A stretch of 64,000 bases of DNA from Amphritea pacifica (GCF_016924145.1 NZ_JAFFZO010000016.1:44581-108580); one strand, 5' to 3'. Shown: positions 42,724 to 52,770, counted from the stretch's first letter. A program made the numbers and translations. Notes: generated by a model not told the origin, from the sequence alone.

Positions 42724-45700
42724 ATGCAATCGGCATTCAAATTACGACAGTTTTATCTGGGAGTGGCGGTTGCCGTTATCTTATTTCTGACCCTCTCAGC
42801 AGTAATCTATTATCAGGCGCGAACCAGTATCAGAGACGATCTGCTACAAAATCAGAGTCAGGCTCTGAAACAGATTGAGCGTTATCTGAATGATCAGCTG
42901 GATACTCAGCGCAAGCAGATTCAGTTTATTGCCCAACTCCCCGCCATTGAGGCGATTGCCCAAAAACTGACTCACACCAACACCTCTGATTCCATCGAAG
43001 CACTCAGCCTGAACCAATGGAAGTCACATCTGCAACAGTCGTTTCTGGCGTTTGTGAAAACGACTCCCGAGATTCGCCAACTCCGCTTCATCGGTATCGC
43101 CAATAACGGACGCGAACTGATCCGGGTTGACCGCCGTCAGGGGCAACTCAGTATCATTACCGAGCAACAACTCCAGTCTAAAGGTGATTCAGCCTATTTT
43201 AAGGAGATAACAAACTCAGTTGATGAGTCGGTCTATTTAAGTGATATTGAATTTAACCGTGAGTTTGGCAAGATCGAACTGCCGGAATGGCCTACCTACC
43301 GTCTGGCGGTCAGAATATACGATGCAGACCACGCGCTGTTTGGCTTTGTCATTATCAATTACAACGCCGGGCCATTGCTGCAGAGATTGAACAACATGCA
43401 CCATGCAGGTGGTGTGTTTTTACTCAATGACCGTGGTGATTTTCTATTACATCCCGATCCGGATATCGCCTTTGCTTTTGAACGGGGTAACCCCGTCACC
43501 TGGCCAGACTATTCAGGGCAGACAGAGCCGGTTAGCGGATCACAACGCTGGCAACAGATTAGTACTCCTGATGGCGATACGCTGAACTATATCGCCAGCC
43601 AGATTAACCTGGGCAGCAGCAACGAGCCAAGACAGTTCACCGTAATAAAGACACTGACAGAAAACGCTATACAAGCGCAGATACTTAAACATTTCCTGGC
43701 AACATTTGCCGGCCTGTTGATCATATTCACGATCGCCCTGAGCGTGGTTTTTCTTTACCAGAAAGCACTCTCGGCCCGCAGAGAGCTACTGAAAACCCAA
43801 AGTAATTTCCGCGCAATTGTGCTGGGGTCTTCAGAAGCGATCATTACCGTCGACAGGAACGCCTGCGTGAAAGACTGGAACCCGGCAGCTGAGCGGCTGT
43901 TGGGCTACAACGCTGCGGCACTGCTCAGCCTCAATATATGTCATGTTATAGCGGATACTGATGCGAGCAGCCAATGTCTGTTATCGGTGCAGGACGTCAT
44001 TGACGATGGCAGAATACGCACGAACGAGGTTCAGATAAAAAACCGTGAAGGACAGGTTCGTCATGTGGAGATGACGCTTTCGGCGATTAAAGATAATCGT
44101 GATACCCAGCACACAGCCACAGCCGCTGTGATCATTCACGATATTACAGCGCTTAAACAGGCACAGGCCCTGCAGCTTAAGCACAATGAGGCGCTGGAAC
44201 AACAGGTTGAAGCACGCACCCGTGAACTGCAGGACGCCGTCCGTGAAGCCCGGGCAGCCACCGAACTAAAAAGCCGCTTCCTGGCCAATATGAGCCATGA
44301 GATCAGAACGCCAATGAATGGCATTTTTGGCATGCTGGGATTACTCCGTAAAGGGCCTCTCAGCCGTCGCCAGCAACAACAGTTGGAGTTGGCAGAGAGC
44401 AGCGTTAAATCACTGACCCTGCTGATCAACGATATTCTGGATTTTTCTAAAATTGAGGCCGATAAACTGGAACTTGAGTTTATTGACTTTGATCTTCACA
44501 GACTGCTGCACGCCTGTGTCCAGTCGATTTCGTCTGTCGCCTACAGCAAAGATATTGAGATGATCGCTCATCTGGTGGATGTCGACACCGTCTGGGTCAA
44601 TGGAGATTCAAACCGGATACGCCAGGTTCTCAATAACCTGCTCAGTAACGCCGTCAAGTTTACCATGACAGGACAGATCTGCCTCAAAGCAGCCACCTAT
44701 ATGAAGGATGACAAAACGCTCTGGCTTAGCTGTTCAGTACAAGACACCGGCATCGGTATTAGCTCGGAGAAACTATCCGGGATCTTTACCTCCTTCTCCC
44801 AGGAAGAGATTGGAACTTCCCGGCAATATGGTGGCAGCGGGCTGGGCCTGACGATCTGCAAACAACTCTGTCAACTCATGGGTGGCTCGATCAGAGTCGT
44901 CAGCGAAAAAGGGTATGGCAGCACCTTTTCCTTCACCATCCCCCTCAATCCAGCGACCACCGAAGCAGCCCCTGCATTTAAACCGGACCTGGGCGGCCAG
45001 GGTGTATGGATAGATGCAACGCAACCCAGCACATCAGCCAACCTGACAAAAATTTTTCACAGTTGGGGAGCGCGTGTGACGCTGTCGGATGCTGATCAGT
45101 TTCATAATATATACCAGTCACCCACCTACGACCTGCTGGTTGTCGATTCAGTCAATTACATCCGGCTGAAGCCCGGTATTGAGCATTACCTGCAGCAGAG
45201 CAACCCATCAGCGCAGGTGATGATCATCGATAACTGGCATGCCCCGGATCTGATCGATCCGGCCGTTCTGGATCCAGATACCGTGTTAATTGACTCACCG
45301 GCGACACTGGTCAATCTGTCAGCCGCCCTTGAAGCATTAAAAATCGACCGAAAACATGCCGAAGGAGAGCCGCCAGTTTCAGATACACCAAAGCTCAACT
45401 TCCATAACCGTAATCTGCTGGTCGTCGATGACCACCGGATCAATCGTGAAGTACTTCAGGGGCTGCTGGAAGACTATCATGCCCATGTACTGCATGCACA
45501 GAACGGCCAGGAGGCTATTGATATCCTCCGCCAGCAGACCGATGATACCGTGCTCGCTATTATCATGGATTGTCAGATGCCGGTGATGGATGGTTATGAG
45601 GCGACCCGGAAAATCCGTGCCGGGGAGGCTGGCCCGATCTATAAGAATGTCCCGATCATCGCCTTAACCGCCGCGGCCCTGCAGGGCGAGAAAGAGAAGT

Positions 45701-46242
45701 GCCTGCAAGCGGGCATGAATGACTATCTGAGTAAGCCTTTTGAACCGGAGGCACTAAAACAGCTGCTGTGTCAGTGGCTACCCCATGTTATTGAAGCCCC
45801 TGCCCCGGTCAATAGCGCAGAACCGCTCACGCAGAGTGACGATTCACAAGTCCACTCGCCACTCTGGAACAAGCACAAGGCATTGCAACAACTGAATCAG
45901 AAACAAACGCTGTTACAACGTATTATTGAGATCTATCTGAAATCCGCCCCTCAGATTCTGAAGACGCTTCAGAATGCGGCAGAATCTGGCGATACAGCAG
46001 CGTTGATCAGTGCAGCACACAGCTTAAAAGGCATCTCCGCTAATGTTGGAGCAACCCGTATCGTTGAACGGGCCCGTCAGTTGGAGGGGGAGGCCGCGAA
46101 GATGAGCGCTGATGAGATCACAGCGGAAGTGTCACATCTGACTGAGGATCTTAAGCAGTTCAGGTGTTTACCGGAACTGCTGAAATTCATGCAGACGACA
46201 GGCTTCGAAAACAATGATCAGGAAAGCACTGCGGACGAATGA
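42724..46242 (+). CDS. Hybrid sensor histidine kinase with HPt
   Basis: 1172 aa from ATG 42724 (GGAGAG 4 nt upstream). Helix (~8-30), large periplasmic sensor (~35-320), helix (~325-350), PAS (~365-480), coiled coil, HisKA (phospho-His in NMSHEIRTP ~525), HATPase (NNLLSNAVKF, DTGIGIS, GGSGLGL), a degenerate receiver-like stretch (~750-880), a full receiver (VVDDHRINREVLQGLLEDY; Asp ~949 in IIMDCQMPVMDG) and a C-terminal HPt (His ~1099 in SAAHSLKG). This is a BarA/ArcB-style phosphorelay. The sensor is related in motif order to that of the diguanylate cyclase at 28611. Divergent from the REC-GGDEF-EAL gene. Confidence 0.92.
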   Translation: MQSAFKLRQFYLGVAVAVILFLTLSAVIYYQARTSIRDDLLQNQSQALKQIERYLNDQLDTQRKQIQFIAQLPAIEAIAQKLTHTNTSDSIEALSLNQWKSHLQQSFLAFVKTTPEIRQLRFIGIANNGRELIRVDRRQGQLSIITEQQLQSKGDSAYFKEITNSVDESVYLSDIEFNREFGKIELPEWPTYRLAVRIYDADHALFGFVIINYNAGPLLQRLNNMHHAGGVFLLNDRGDFLLHPDPDIAFAFERGNPVTWPDYSGQTEPVSGSQRWQQISTPDGDTLNYIASQINLGSSNEPRQFTVIKTLTENAIQAQILKHFLATFAGLLIIFTIALSVVFLYQKALSARRELLKTQSNFRAIVLGSSEAIITVDRNACVKDWNPAAERLLGYNAAALLSLNICHVIADTDASSQCLLSVQDVIDDGRIRTNEVQIKNREGQVRHVEMTLSAIKDNRDTQHTATAAVIIHDITALKQAQALQLKHNEALEQQVEARTRELQDAVREARAATELKSRFLANMSHEIRTPMNGIFGMLGLLRKGPLSRRQQQQLELAESSVKSLTLLINDILDFSKIEADKLELEFIDFDLHRLLHACVQSISSVAYSKDIEMIAHLVDVDTVWVNGDSNRIRQVLNNLLSNAVKFTMTGQICLKAATYMKDDKTLWLSCSVQDTGIGISSEKLSGIFTSFSQEEIGTSRQYGGSGLGLTICKQLCQLMGGSIRVVSEKGYGSTFSFTIPLNPATTEAAPAFKPDLGGQGVWIDATQPSTSANLTKIFHSWGARVTLSDADQFHNIYQSPTYDLLVVDSVNYIRLKPGIEHYLQQSNPSAQVMIIDNWHAPDLIDPAVLDPDTVLIDSPATLVNLSAALEALKIDRKHAEGEPPVSDTPKLNFHNRNLLVVDDHRINREVLQGLLEDYHAHVLHAQNGQEAIDILRQQTDDTVLAIIMDCQMPVMDGYEATRKIRAGEAGPIYKNVPIIALTAAALQGEKEKCLQAGMNDYLSKPFEPEALKQLLCQWLPHVIEAPAPVNSAEPLTQSDDSQVHSPLWNKHKALQQLNQKQTLLQRIIEIYLKSAPQILKTLQNAAESGDTAALISAAHSLKGISANVGATRIVERARQLEGEAAKMSADEITAEVSHLTEDLKQFRCLPELLKFMQTTGFENNDQESTADE

Positions 46243-46333
46243 ACTGGTGACGAATATACCGCTCACTAGAGCCCCGACAGGTCCCATCTGTCTCCAGAAG
46301 TTGAAGACTTGACCGACTCCGGGAAGCTGAGGT

Positions 46334-46579
46334 TTACTTCAGTTTTTTATAAACAAACAGCAGAATAAAGGCACCAACGGTTGCTGTTGCTATGCTGCCA
46401 AGGCTAAGGCCATCCAGGGTGCCGAAGCCTATCAGATTGCCGAGAAAACCACCAACAAAAGCACCGGCGATACCTAGCAGAGTAGTGATGATAAAACCGC
46501 CACCATCCTTACCCGGCATAATCCACTTTGCCAGTACACCTGCGATTAAACCCAAGATAATCCAGGACAGAATCCCCAT
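46334..46579 (-). CDS. GlsB/YeaQ/YmgE-family membrane protein
   Basis: 81 aa from the ATG with AGGGG 7 nt upstream. Three transmembrane helices with glycine patterns (WIILGLIAGVLAKWIMPG, ITTLLGIAGAFVGGFLGNLIG, ATVGAFILLFVY). This is the transglycosylase-associated/YeaQ family, stress-induced in many bacteria, function unclear. GTG two codons earlier is possible. Confidence 0.88.
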   Translation of the reverse strand: MGILSWIILGLIAGVLAKWIMPGKDGGGFIITTLLGIAGAFVGGFLGNLIGFGTLDGLSLGSIATATVGAFILLFVYKKLK

Positions 46580-46618
46580 AGCCACACCCCTTTTCTGTTT
46601 TTTTACTCGTATACACGA

Positions 46619-47410
46619 CTAGTTTATCTTAAAGCGCAACGAAATTTCCCCATATTTTTCATACTCTAAGGTAAAATCAATCTCAGGCGCTACCTCAATA
46701 ACCCCGGCATAGGAACTGGTAATCACCACCTGACCGGCCTTGATATCGATACCCTGCTGGGAGAGACAGTTAACCAGCCAGAAAAGCGGTGTTTGAGGAT
46801 AGCCTGAAGGATGTTTGCCCTCCATCCGGGATTCTGAGTCGACAATCCCCTGCGTTAAAACAAAACTTATCTCAGAGGCAGTCAGCGCCTGCGCAACGCT
46901 GATTTGCGGGCCGACAAACAAGCCCTGATTAAACAGACAGTCAGCCAGATGTTCGAGATAGCTGATCGAATCGGGCTGAGCATAACGACTCAGAATCAGC
47001 TCCAGTGCCAGATGCGCGCCAGACAATGCGTCCAGTATCTCCTGTTTACCATAGGGTTCCTGTCGGTGCGGCAGATCACGCCCGAAACGAAAACCGATCT
47101 CCGGTTCAATTTTGCACACCCCCTGATCCAGCTGAATCGGACAGGGTGAACCGGTGTAAATACTGCTGCTGAAAATCGGCGCGATCACCGGGACATTTTC
47201 CAGCCCGTCAATGGCGATAGGCAGTGCACATTTCCAGCCACCGACCCCCTGCCCGGCTAACGCCATCTGTTGCATCAGTGATTGCTGAATCGCCAACGCC
47301 TGCTCGACTGTTACGGGACGCTGTTCCGCAGGTAACGGACCGGTAATCTGCCGATTAAGACGCCGGGTTAGCAGTGCCTGAGCGGCGGCCTGAATATCGG
47401 TTTGCTGCAT
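46619..47410 (-). CDS. 2-keto-4-pentenoate hydratase-like protein
   Basis: 263 aa, fumarylacetoacetate hydrolase superfamily (MhpD/HpaH group). The metal-binding glutamates are seen in KIEPEIGFRFGRD, with an upstream GVGGWKCAL and a C-terminal AGQVVITSSYAGVIEVAPE. Members hydrate 2-hydroxy-penta-2,4-dienoates in aromatic ring breakdown, but no other ring-cleavage gene is nearby, so the substrate is open. Lies downstream of the mgd terminator and is separate from that unit. Confidence 0.83.
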   Translation of the reverse strand: MQQTDIQAAAQALLTRRLNRQITGPLPAEQRPVTVEQALAIQQSLMQQMALAGQGVGGWKCALPIAIDGLENVPVIAPIFSSSIYTGSPCPIQLDQGVCKIEPEIGFRFGRDLPHRQEPYGKQEILDALSGAHLALELILSRYAQPDSISYLEHLADCLFNQGLFVGPQISVAQALTASEISFVLTQGIVDSESRMEGKHPSGYPQTPLFWLVNCLSQQGIDIKAGQVVITSSYAGVIEVAPEIDFTLEYEKYGEISLRFKIN

Positions 47411-47506
47411 AAACGTCTCGCACCCTGTTAACCCCTGTGAAAGCGCTAACTTTACCTTAAAGTCTGACGATAGAAACGGTTGCCAGGCGAAAAAATGGCG
47501 GGATAT

Positions 47507-47547
47507 AAAAAAACCGCTGGCATCGGAGGAGATGCCAGCCGGTTTTT
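47507..47547 (-). terminator. Terminator of the methylamine unit
   Basis: Plus-strand ACCGCTGGCATC and GATGCCAGCCGGT form a long stem with one bulge around GGAGGA, flanked by A7 on one side and T5 on the other. It lies about 30 nt after the mgdD stop codon on the minus strand and could work in both directions. Confidence 0.85.
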
Positions 47548-47577
47548 GGGTGATGGAAACGGTAAAGATTGAGCTTG

Positions 47578-48252
47578 TTATTGACTGCTCAGGAGAAAAT
47601 TCTGGCCTGCCGGAGCGCCCTCAAACTCAGCCATGGCATCCAGCAGCGCGTCCCAGAGGTATCCCGCTGATGCACTGTCACTGAAGATGGAGAACACCGG
47701 TTTACCTGCCATCTGATGATGACAGATAATACCGCCCACCCGGGCCAGCGAAGTCATCACCAGATCGCCGGGAGCAAAGCTGTCCTCGCGCAGATCAACC
47801 GCGCAGACCTTCGCCATAATATCCGCCAGATTCTCACCCGCCAGCGCCAGCCAGGTATAACTGTCGTGACAATAGACCGGATAGATTCCGGGGCCGCTGA
47901 GCTGTTGCTGAAGTGCGTCCAGATCACGCTCGGCAGCAGCGTTGGGCAGCGCCAGCACCCAGTACTCTGTCCGTCCCAGCCGTAAAATCATAACGCCATC
48001 ATCAGATACCGTCAGTGAGTTTGGCTGTTGCGGGTGTAACAGTCCGGCGGCGATCAGCGCCTCCCCCGCCTGCGGGCCGCGCAGCCCAAAACGGGGTAAC
48101 ACCGAAAGATCGATCAGACCGGTGAGCGGATCATCCTGCCCGGCATAGCTGAGCGTCTGAGCAGCACCGTTGACCTCGGCAAACTCAGCCTGCCGGTGTT
48201 TGCGATAGATAAAACTGCGACTGTGAAACAGCTCAGGTTTGATTACTGTCAT
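47578..48252 (-). CDS. mgdD: N-methylglutamate dehydrogenase subunit D (SoxG-like)
   Basis: 224 aa from the ATG at 48250-48252, with AGGAG 8 nt upstream; the GTG at 48258 is too close to that site. Sarcosine oxidase gamma family: YAGQDDPLTGLIDLSVLPRFGLRGPQAGEALIAAG, ILRLGRTEYWVLALPNAAAERDL, TSLARVGGIICHHQMAGKPVFSIFSDSASAGYLWDAL. In the heterotetramer the gamma subunit caps the alpha subunit's folate domain. Last gene of the methylamine unit (2 nt after mgdC). Homology alone would call it soxG. Confidence 0.8.
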   Translation of the reverse strand: MTVIKPELFHSRSFIYRKHRQAEFAEVNGAAQTLSYAGQDDPLTGLIDLSVLPRFGLRGPQAGEALIAAGLLHPQQPNSLTVSDDGVMILRLGRTEYWVLALPNAAAERDLDALQQQLSGPGIYPVYCHDSYTWLALAGENLADIMAKVCAVDLREDSFAPGDLVMTSLARVGGIICHHQMAGKPVFSIFSDSASAGYLWDALLDAMAEFEGAPAGQNFLLSSQ

Positions 48253-48254
48253 GG

Positions 48255-51155
48255 TCACATCTCCTGTCTCAGGTTGTCTGGATCATAGAACGGCAGCTTG
48301 ACGACGTCCGCCAGAATCTCTTCACCCTCTACGCGAATACTGATGCTGGAACCCGGTTCACTGTCAGCAATATCCGCAAAGGCCAGACCGATAATCGCCT
48401 GACTGGCTGATGAGTACTCACAGGAAGTGACATTGCCAGCTATCTTATCCCCTTTCAGCACCAGATGCCCCTCCTCGGGTTTAGTGCTGTTAAGGGGTAG
48501 TTTAAAACCAACCAGCTTTCTGGTTTGTGGCTGCGCCATCACAATATCAACCGACCGACAACCGACAAAGAAGGGCTTTTTGCGGTTCACCGCCCAGGTC
48601 AGATCCAGCTCGCCGGGATGACTCATCCCATCAGTATCCTGACTGACAATCAGATGGCCCTTCTCCAGTCGTAACAGACGCTGGGTTTCAACTCCGAATG
48701 GGCGGATATCAAACGTTTTACCTGCATCCATCAGCGCATCCCAGAGTGCTTCACCATAGCGGGTCGGTACATGGATCTCATACCCCAGCTCGCCGACAAA
48801 ACCGACCCGTAACAGTCGCGCAGGAATGCCTGCAACATGGCCTTCGCGATAGGCCAGATAGGGAAAGGCTTCAGTACTGAGGTCGACATCATCCACCAGT
48901 TGTTGCAGCACCTTGCGGGCATCAGGTCCGGCCAGGTTGACCGCAGCAAACGCTGAGGTAACGTGCAGAATATCGACATCAAGACGCCACTGTGCATTCC
49001 ACTTGGTCATATCCCGGTAGACCCGTTCAACACCACTGGTGGTGGCTGTCACGTAGAAATGATCCTCGCTGATACGGCAGGCAACACCATCATCAATAAC
49101 GACACCATGTTCATTGGTAAGCACTGCGTAACGGGTTTTACCCACCGGCTGTTTCAGAAATGCAAAGGTGTAGATCCGGTTCATAAACTCCGCCGCATCG
49201 GCTCCCCGGATCTCGATACCGCCAAGTGTACTGACATCGATCAGACCCACTTTGGCACGTACATGCTCTGCCTCTTCGCGAATCCAGCGATCCCGTTGCG
49301 CCGCATCGCCATAATAGGCAGGACGACGCCAGTTACCCGCCGGAATCATCTTCGCCCCCAGCTCCAGATGACGGTGATGCATCGGAGTGTGTCGCCGTGG
49401 ATCAAAGATCCGACCAGCAACATGCGCCAGCTTTTCCGGAGCAAATGGGGGACGTGCGGTGGTCACACCGGTTTGCGTTACTGTCCGGTCGGTCGATTTC
49501 GCCACCAGCCGGGCGGTTGGCAGGGCCGAGTGACGGCCCTGTGACGGCCCCATGCCTACCGTTGAAAAACGCTTAACCAGCTGCACATCGCGGTACCCCA
49601 GACGGGTCGCATTAACGATATCTTTAGCCTGCAGGTCCTCATCGTAATCGACAAAATCTTTGCCCTTAGGATGGCTGAAGATCGGCCAGCTGTAGTTGGG
49701 TTTAGCCTGACAGCTAACCGGCTGTTCTGCCTCTTCACTGAGTTTCAGATTATGCAGTGCCCGGATCGCTGCGTTCGCACCATCGGCGAGAACCGCATCG
49801 AGAGTGTGTAAACCATTGACGGAACCGGCAATATGCACGCCCTGCGGCAGCCCGGACAGGGTAAACTCTGCGGCATCATCGTCATAGGAGAGCTGCGCTC
49901 CCGCCTGGCACAGCAACTGGTACGCCGGCATATAGCCTGCGGTCATACAGAGCAGATCACACTCCAGCGTGGTCGCGGATTCACTCACCTGGCCCTCAGC
50001 TACAATAGTACGGATCTCAACGCCACGTATATGTTTATTGCCTTTTGTTGGCAACGCTTCATAGACCGTACTGCCCTGAATCACCTGGATACCCTTCTGC
50101 TGCACACTACCCAGCAACTCTGGCCAGGGATGCTCGGCTCGCAGATCAACAATGGCGGCGACCTCCACACCATTTTCCAGCAGTTCCAGCGCCGTCAGAT
50201 ATCCATCATCATTACCGGTCAGCACCACCGCTTTACTGCCAGGTTTTACCGCATAGAGTTTCATCAACCGGGTGACCGCGCTGCAGAGCATAATGCCCGG
50301 CAGATCGTTATTGCGGAACACCACATGCTGTTCATAGGCACCGGACGCAACGATGCACTCCTTAGCCCGCAGCTTATAAAATCGTTTGCCTTTAATCAGT
50401 GGCAGGTAGTTATCGGTAAACCAGGCGTTACAGACCGTATCGGTCATCACCTCTATGTTGTTGTGAGCATTAACCTTATCGATCAGTTCGCGACGCAGGG
50501 TATCGGCCTTATGCCCCTCAATATCGAAGCGGTTATAGGTCAGTGCCCCACCTAACAGAGGCATCTCTTCAACCAATAACACATTAGCACCGCCATCGGC
50601 GGCTTTGAGTGCGGCACTGAGACCTGCCGGACCAGAGCCGATCACGACAACATCAGTGAACAGATATTTTTTATCGTAGTATTCCGGTTTAAACGAAAGA
50701 TCCAGTTTGCCCAGCCCCGCTTTGTCACGGATAAAACTTTCCCATTTGTCCCACACGCCCATCGGCTTAAAGAAACTGCGATAGTAAAAACCCACCGGCA
50801 TAAAACGACCAAAGTGGCCGAGATAGGCGTCTTTGTCGCCTTCCAGCGTGCCGTTATAGTTTTGTCCCTCGGCAGTGATCCCTTCACGAATCATCTCACG
50901 ATCGGCCAGTACATTAGGCTCACCGCCCAGCTGTACTAAGGTATTGGCATCCTGACCGGCCATGGTCAGAGGCGCACGGGGGCGGTGATATTTAAACGAA
51001 CGGGACATCAACCACTGCTGATTGGCCAGCAGTGCACTGGCAATGCTGTCGCCTGCAAAACCCCGGTACTGCTTACCTTCAAAGCTGAACGACAGCGGTT
51101 TCTCCCGATCGATCAGCAACCCCATCGGGGCCTTTAGGCGCTTCTCGCTGCTCAT
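48255..51155 (-). CDS. mgdC: N-methylglutamate dehydrogenase subunit C (SoxA-like)
   Basis: 966 aa, the alpha subunit of the heterotetrameric sarcosine oxidase/N-methylglutamate dehydrogenase family. An N-terminal ferredoxin-like segment (RGFAGDSIASALLAN) is followed by an NAD-binding Rossmann fold (VVVIGSGPAGLSAALKAADGGANVLLVEE) and a C-terminal aminomethyltransferase (GcvT) fold binding tetrahydrofolate (GVLIDVSTLGGIEIRG-like, GPDARKVLQQLVDDVDLS, GELGYEIHVP). It transfers the methyl-derived C1 unit to THF. Overlaps mgdB by 4 nt (ATGA). Length and domain order are normal. Confidence 0.85.
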   Translation of the reverse strand: MSSEKRLKAPMGLLIDREKPLSFSFEGKQYRGFAGDSIASALLANQQWLMSRSFKYHRPRAPLTMAGQDANTLVQLGGEPNVLADREMIREGITAEGQNYNGTLEGDKDAYLGHFGRFMPVGFYYRSFFKPMGVWDKWESFIRDKAGLGKLDLSFKPEYYDKKYLFTDVVVIGSGPAGLSAALKAADGGANVLLVEEMPLLGGALTYNRFDIEGHKADTLRRELIDKVNAHNNIEVMTDTVCNAWFTDNYLPLIKGKRFYKLRAKECIVASGAYEQHVVFRNNDLPGIMLCSAVTRLMKLYAVKPGSKAVVLTGNDDGYLTALELLENGVEVAAIVDLRAEHPWPELLGSVQQKGIQVIQGSTVYEALPTKGNKHIRGVEIRTIVAEGQVSESATTLECDLLCMTAGYMPAYQLLCQAGAQLSYDDDAAEFTLSGLPQGVHIAGSVNGLHTLDAVLADGANAAIRALHNLKLSEEAEQPVSCQAKPNYSWPIFSHPKGKDFVDYDEDLQAKDIVNATRLGYRDVQLVKRFSTVGMGPSQGRHSALPTARLVAKSTDRTVTQTGVTTARPPFAPEKLAHVAGRIFDPRRHTPMHHRHLELGAKMIPAGNWRRPAYYGDAAQRDRWIREEAEHVRAKVGLIDVSTLGGIEIRGADAAEFMNRIYTFAFLKQPVGKTRYAVLTNEHGVVIDDGVACRISEDHFYVTATTSGVERVYRDMTKWNAQWRLDVDILHVTSAFAAVNLAGPDARKVLQQLVDDVDLSTEAFPYLAYREGHVAGIPARLLRVGFVGELGYEIHVPTRYGEALWDALMDAGKTFDIRPFGVETQRLLRLEKGHLIVSQDTDGMSHPGELDLTWAVNRKKPFFVGCRSVDIVMAQPQTRKLVGFKLPLNSTKPEEGHLVLKGDKIAGNVTSCEYSSASQAIIGLAFADIADSEPGSSISIRVEGEEILADVVKLPFYDPDNLRQEM

Positions 51156-51469
51156 GCGGTAATCTCCTCAGACTGACTACTCTCTGCTTTCGCACTGAAC
51201 TCGACCCGTTTGGTAAAGATTTCAGAAGGGTCATAGGTACGCAAAATCTCATCGCTACCGGTATGCCGTTCAGCGATAAACCAATAGCCTGACGGTGCAT
51301 GCAGCCACCATTCGGTGATCACACCAATCTGGTTATCGCTGTAAAACACATAATCGGCCCACTCCCTGTCAGTGCAGTTATTAGGGTCTGGCATCTCACG
51401 CAGCTCGCCACCATGGACAAATTCGCTGCTGTTTCGGGGTCCGTTCAGAGGACAATTAATAATCTTCAT
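51152..51469 (-). CDS. mgdB: N-methylglutamate dehydrogenase subunit B (SoxD-like)
   Basis: 105 aa from ATG 51469 (GAGGA 7 nt upstream). Small delta subunit: IINCPLNGPRNSSEFVHGGE, WADYVFYSDNQIGVITEWWLHAPSGYWFIAERHTGSDEILRTY. In sarcosine oxidase the delta subunit binds zinc through cysteines and one His; here only the first cysteine (INCP) and a few His are obvious, so zinc binding may be weaker or absent. Between mgdA (10-nt gap) and mgdC (4-nt overlap). Confidence 0.85.
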   Translation of the reverse strand: MKIINCPLNGPRNSSEFVHGGELREMPDPNNCTDREWADYVFYSDNQIGVITEWWLHAPSGYWFIAERHTGSDEILRTYDPSEIFTKRVEFSAKAESSQSEEITA

Positions 51470-51479
51470 TGCAGATTCC

Positions 51480-52724
51480 TCAGTGGCTGGCCGCCGTAGC
51501 GCCCATCTCGTTAACCTGGCGGAATGTATCAAAGCGCGACATGGCAAAGGGCTCGATCAGTTCAGGCACTTTGCCCGTGGCAACCAGCCCGGCCATGGTT
51601 TTGCCGCAGATCGGTGTGGACTTAAAGCCCCAGGTTCCCCAGCCGGCATCAAGATAGTAGTTATCTACCGGGCTGAGCCCCATAATCGGGCTGTAATCAG
51701 ATGTCATATCGGTCAGACCGCCCCACTGGCGCATCAGGCGCAAATTGGCCATAAAGGGAAACAGCTCGACCGCATGGGCCAGCAAGCTCTCTTTCAGATC
51801 CATGGTGGAACGGGTGCTATACAGGGGATAGGGATCAGAGCCACCGCCGAATACCAGTTCGCCACGACCGGTCTGCTGTACATAGCAGTGCAGTGCCGGT
51901 GAGCTGACCAGTGGATCAAGGAACGGCTTAACCGGCTGAGTCACCATCGCCTGAAGTGGATAGGTGGTGATCGGCATGCGGATCCCCGCCATCGCGGCCA
52001 CCACTGAGCTCATTCCCGCCACAGCCTGTACCACACAACCACAGCGGATCTTGCCGCGATTGGTCTCGACGCCAGTCACTTTACCGTGCTCGACATTGAC
52101 ACCGGTCACTTCGGTCAGTTGGTGCAGTTCAACACCCCGCTGTGTAGCGCCTTTAGCGTAGCCCCATGCAACCGCATCATGGCGTGCGGTGGCCCCATCG
52201 ATATGCCACAGACCGGCCAGCACCGGCTGATCCGCCGGGTTCATGTTCAGGGTCGGTACCAGTTCGCGGATCTGTTGTGGATCGATCAGCTCCGTCTTCC
52301 CGCCAAAATGTTTATTGACCTCAGTACGCTGCCGGAACCCCCGCACCGCAGCATCCGAATGCGCCAGGGTCAGCTGTCCCCGGCGGGAGTACATGATGTT
52401 GAAATCAAACTCATTGGATAGGCCCTGGAACAGCTTCACCGATTCGCTATAGAACTTCACCCCTTCTGAGGTGAGATAGTTGGAACGGATAACCGCCGTA
52501 TTCCGGGCCGTATTACCGCCACCAAGGTAGCCTTTCTCCAGCACGGCAACATTGGTAATACCATGATATTTCGCCAGATAGTAAGCGGTGGCGACACCGT
52601 GACCGCCGCCACCGATAATCACTACATCGTAGTGAGACTTCAACGCAGAAGGCGCTGGCAGATCTGCATTCTGTTCAAATGGGTAGTCTTTATTCAGACC
52701 GTATTTCAGTAATGAGAAAGGCAT
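51480..52724 (-). CDS. mgdA: N-methylglutamate dehydrogenase subunit A (SoxB-like)
   Basis: 414 aa from the ATG at 52724 (GGAGGAGAGG just before; an upstream ATG lies within that ribosome site). FAD-dependent beta subunit with DVVIIGGGGHGVATAYYLAKYHG dinucleotide fold, GNTARNTAVIRSNYL covalent-flavin and substrate region, and a C-terminal DAGWGTWGFKSTPICGKTMAGLVATGK. It oxidises the N-methyl group. Would be soxB by homology; gmaS and mgsABC in the same run favour N-methylglutamate as substrate. Confidence 0.85.
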   Translation of the reverse strand: MPFSLLKYGLNKDYPFEQNADLPAPSALKSHYDVVIIGGGGHGVATAYYLAKYHGITNVAVLEKGYLGGGNTARNTAVIRSNYLTSEGVKFYSESVKLFQGLSNEFDFNIMYSRRGQLTLAHSDAAVRGFRQRTEVNKHFGGKTELIDPQQIRELVPTLNMNPADQPVLAGLWHIDGATARHDAVAWGYAKGATQRGVELHQLTEVTGVNVEHGKVTGVETNRGKIRCGCVVQAVAGMSSVVAAMAGIRMPITTYPLQAMVTQPVKPFLDPLVSSPALHCYVQQTGRGELVFGGGSDPYPLYSTRSTMDLKESLLAHAVELFPFMANLRLMRQWGGLTDMTSDYSPIMGLSPVDNYYLDAGWGTWGFKSTPICGKTMAGLVATGKVPELIEPFAMSRFDTFRQVNEMGATAASH

Positions 52725-52770
52725 CGACCTCTCCTCCATTCAATGTCGCATTCTGTACCGGTTAATGGGA

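Noticed and set aside
47578-52724. Sarcosine oxidase soxBDAG as the final call
   Set aside because: Same family, but gmaS-mgsABC on the same run and no glyA or betaine genes make NMG dehydrogenase the better reading. Not excluded.
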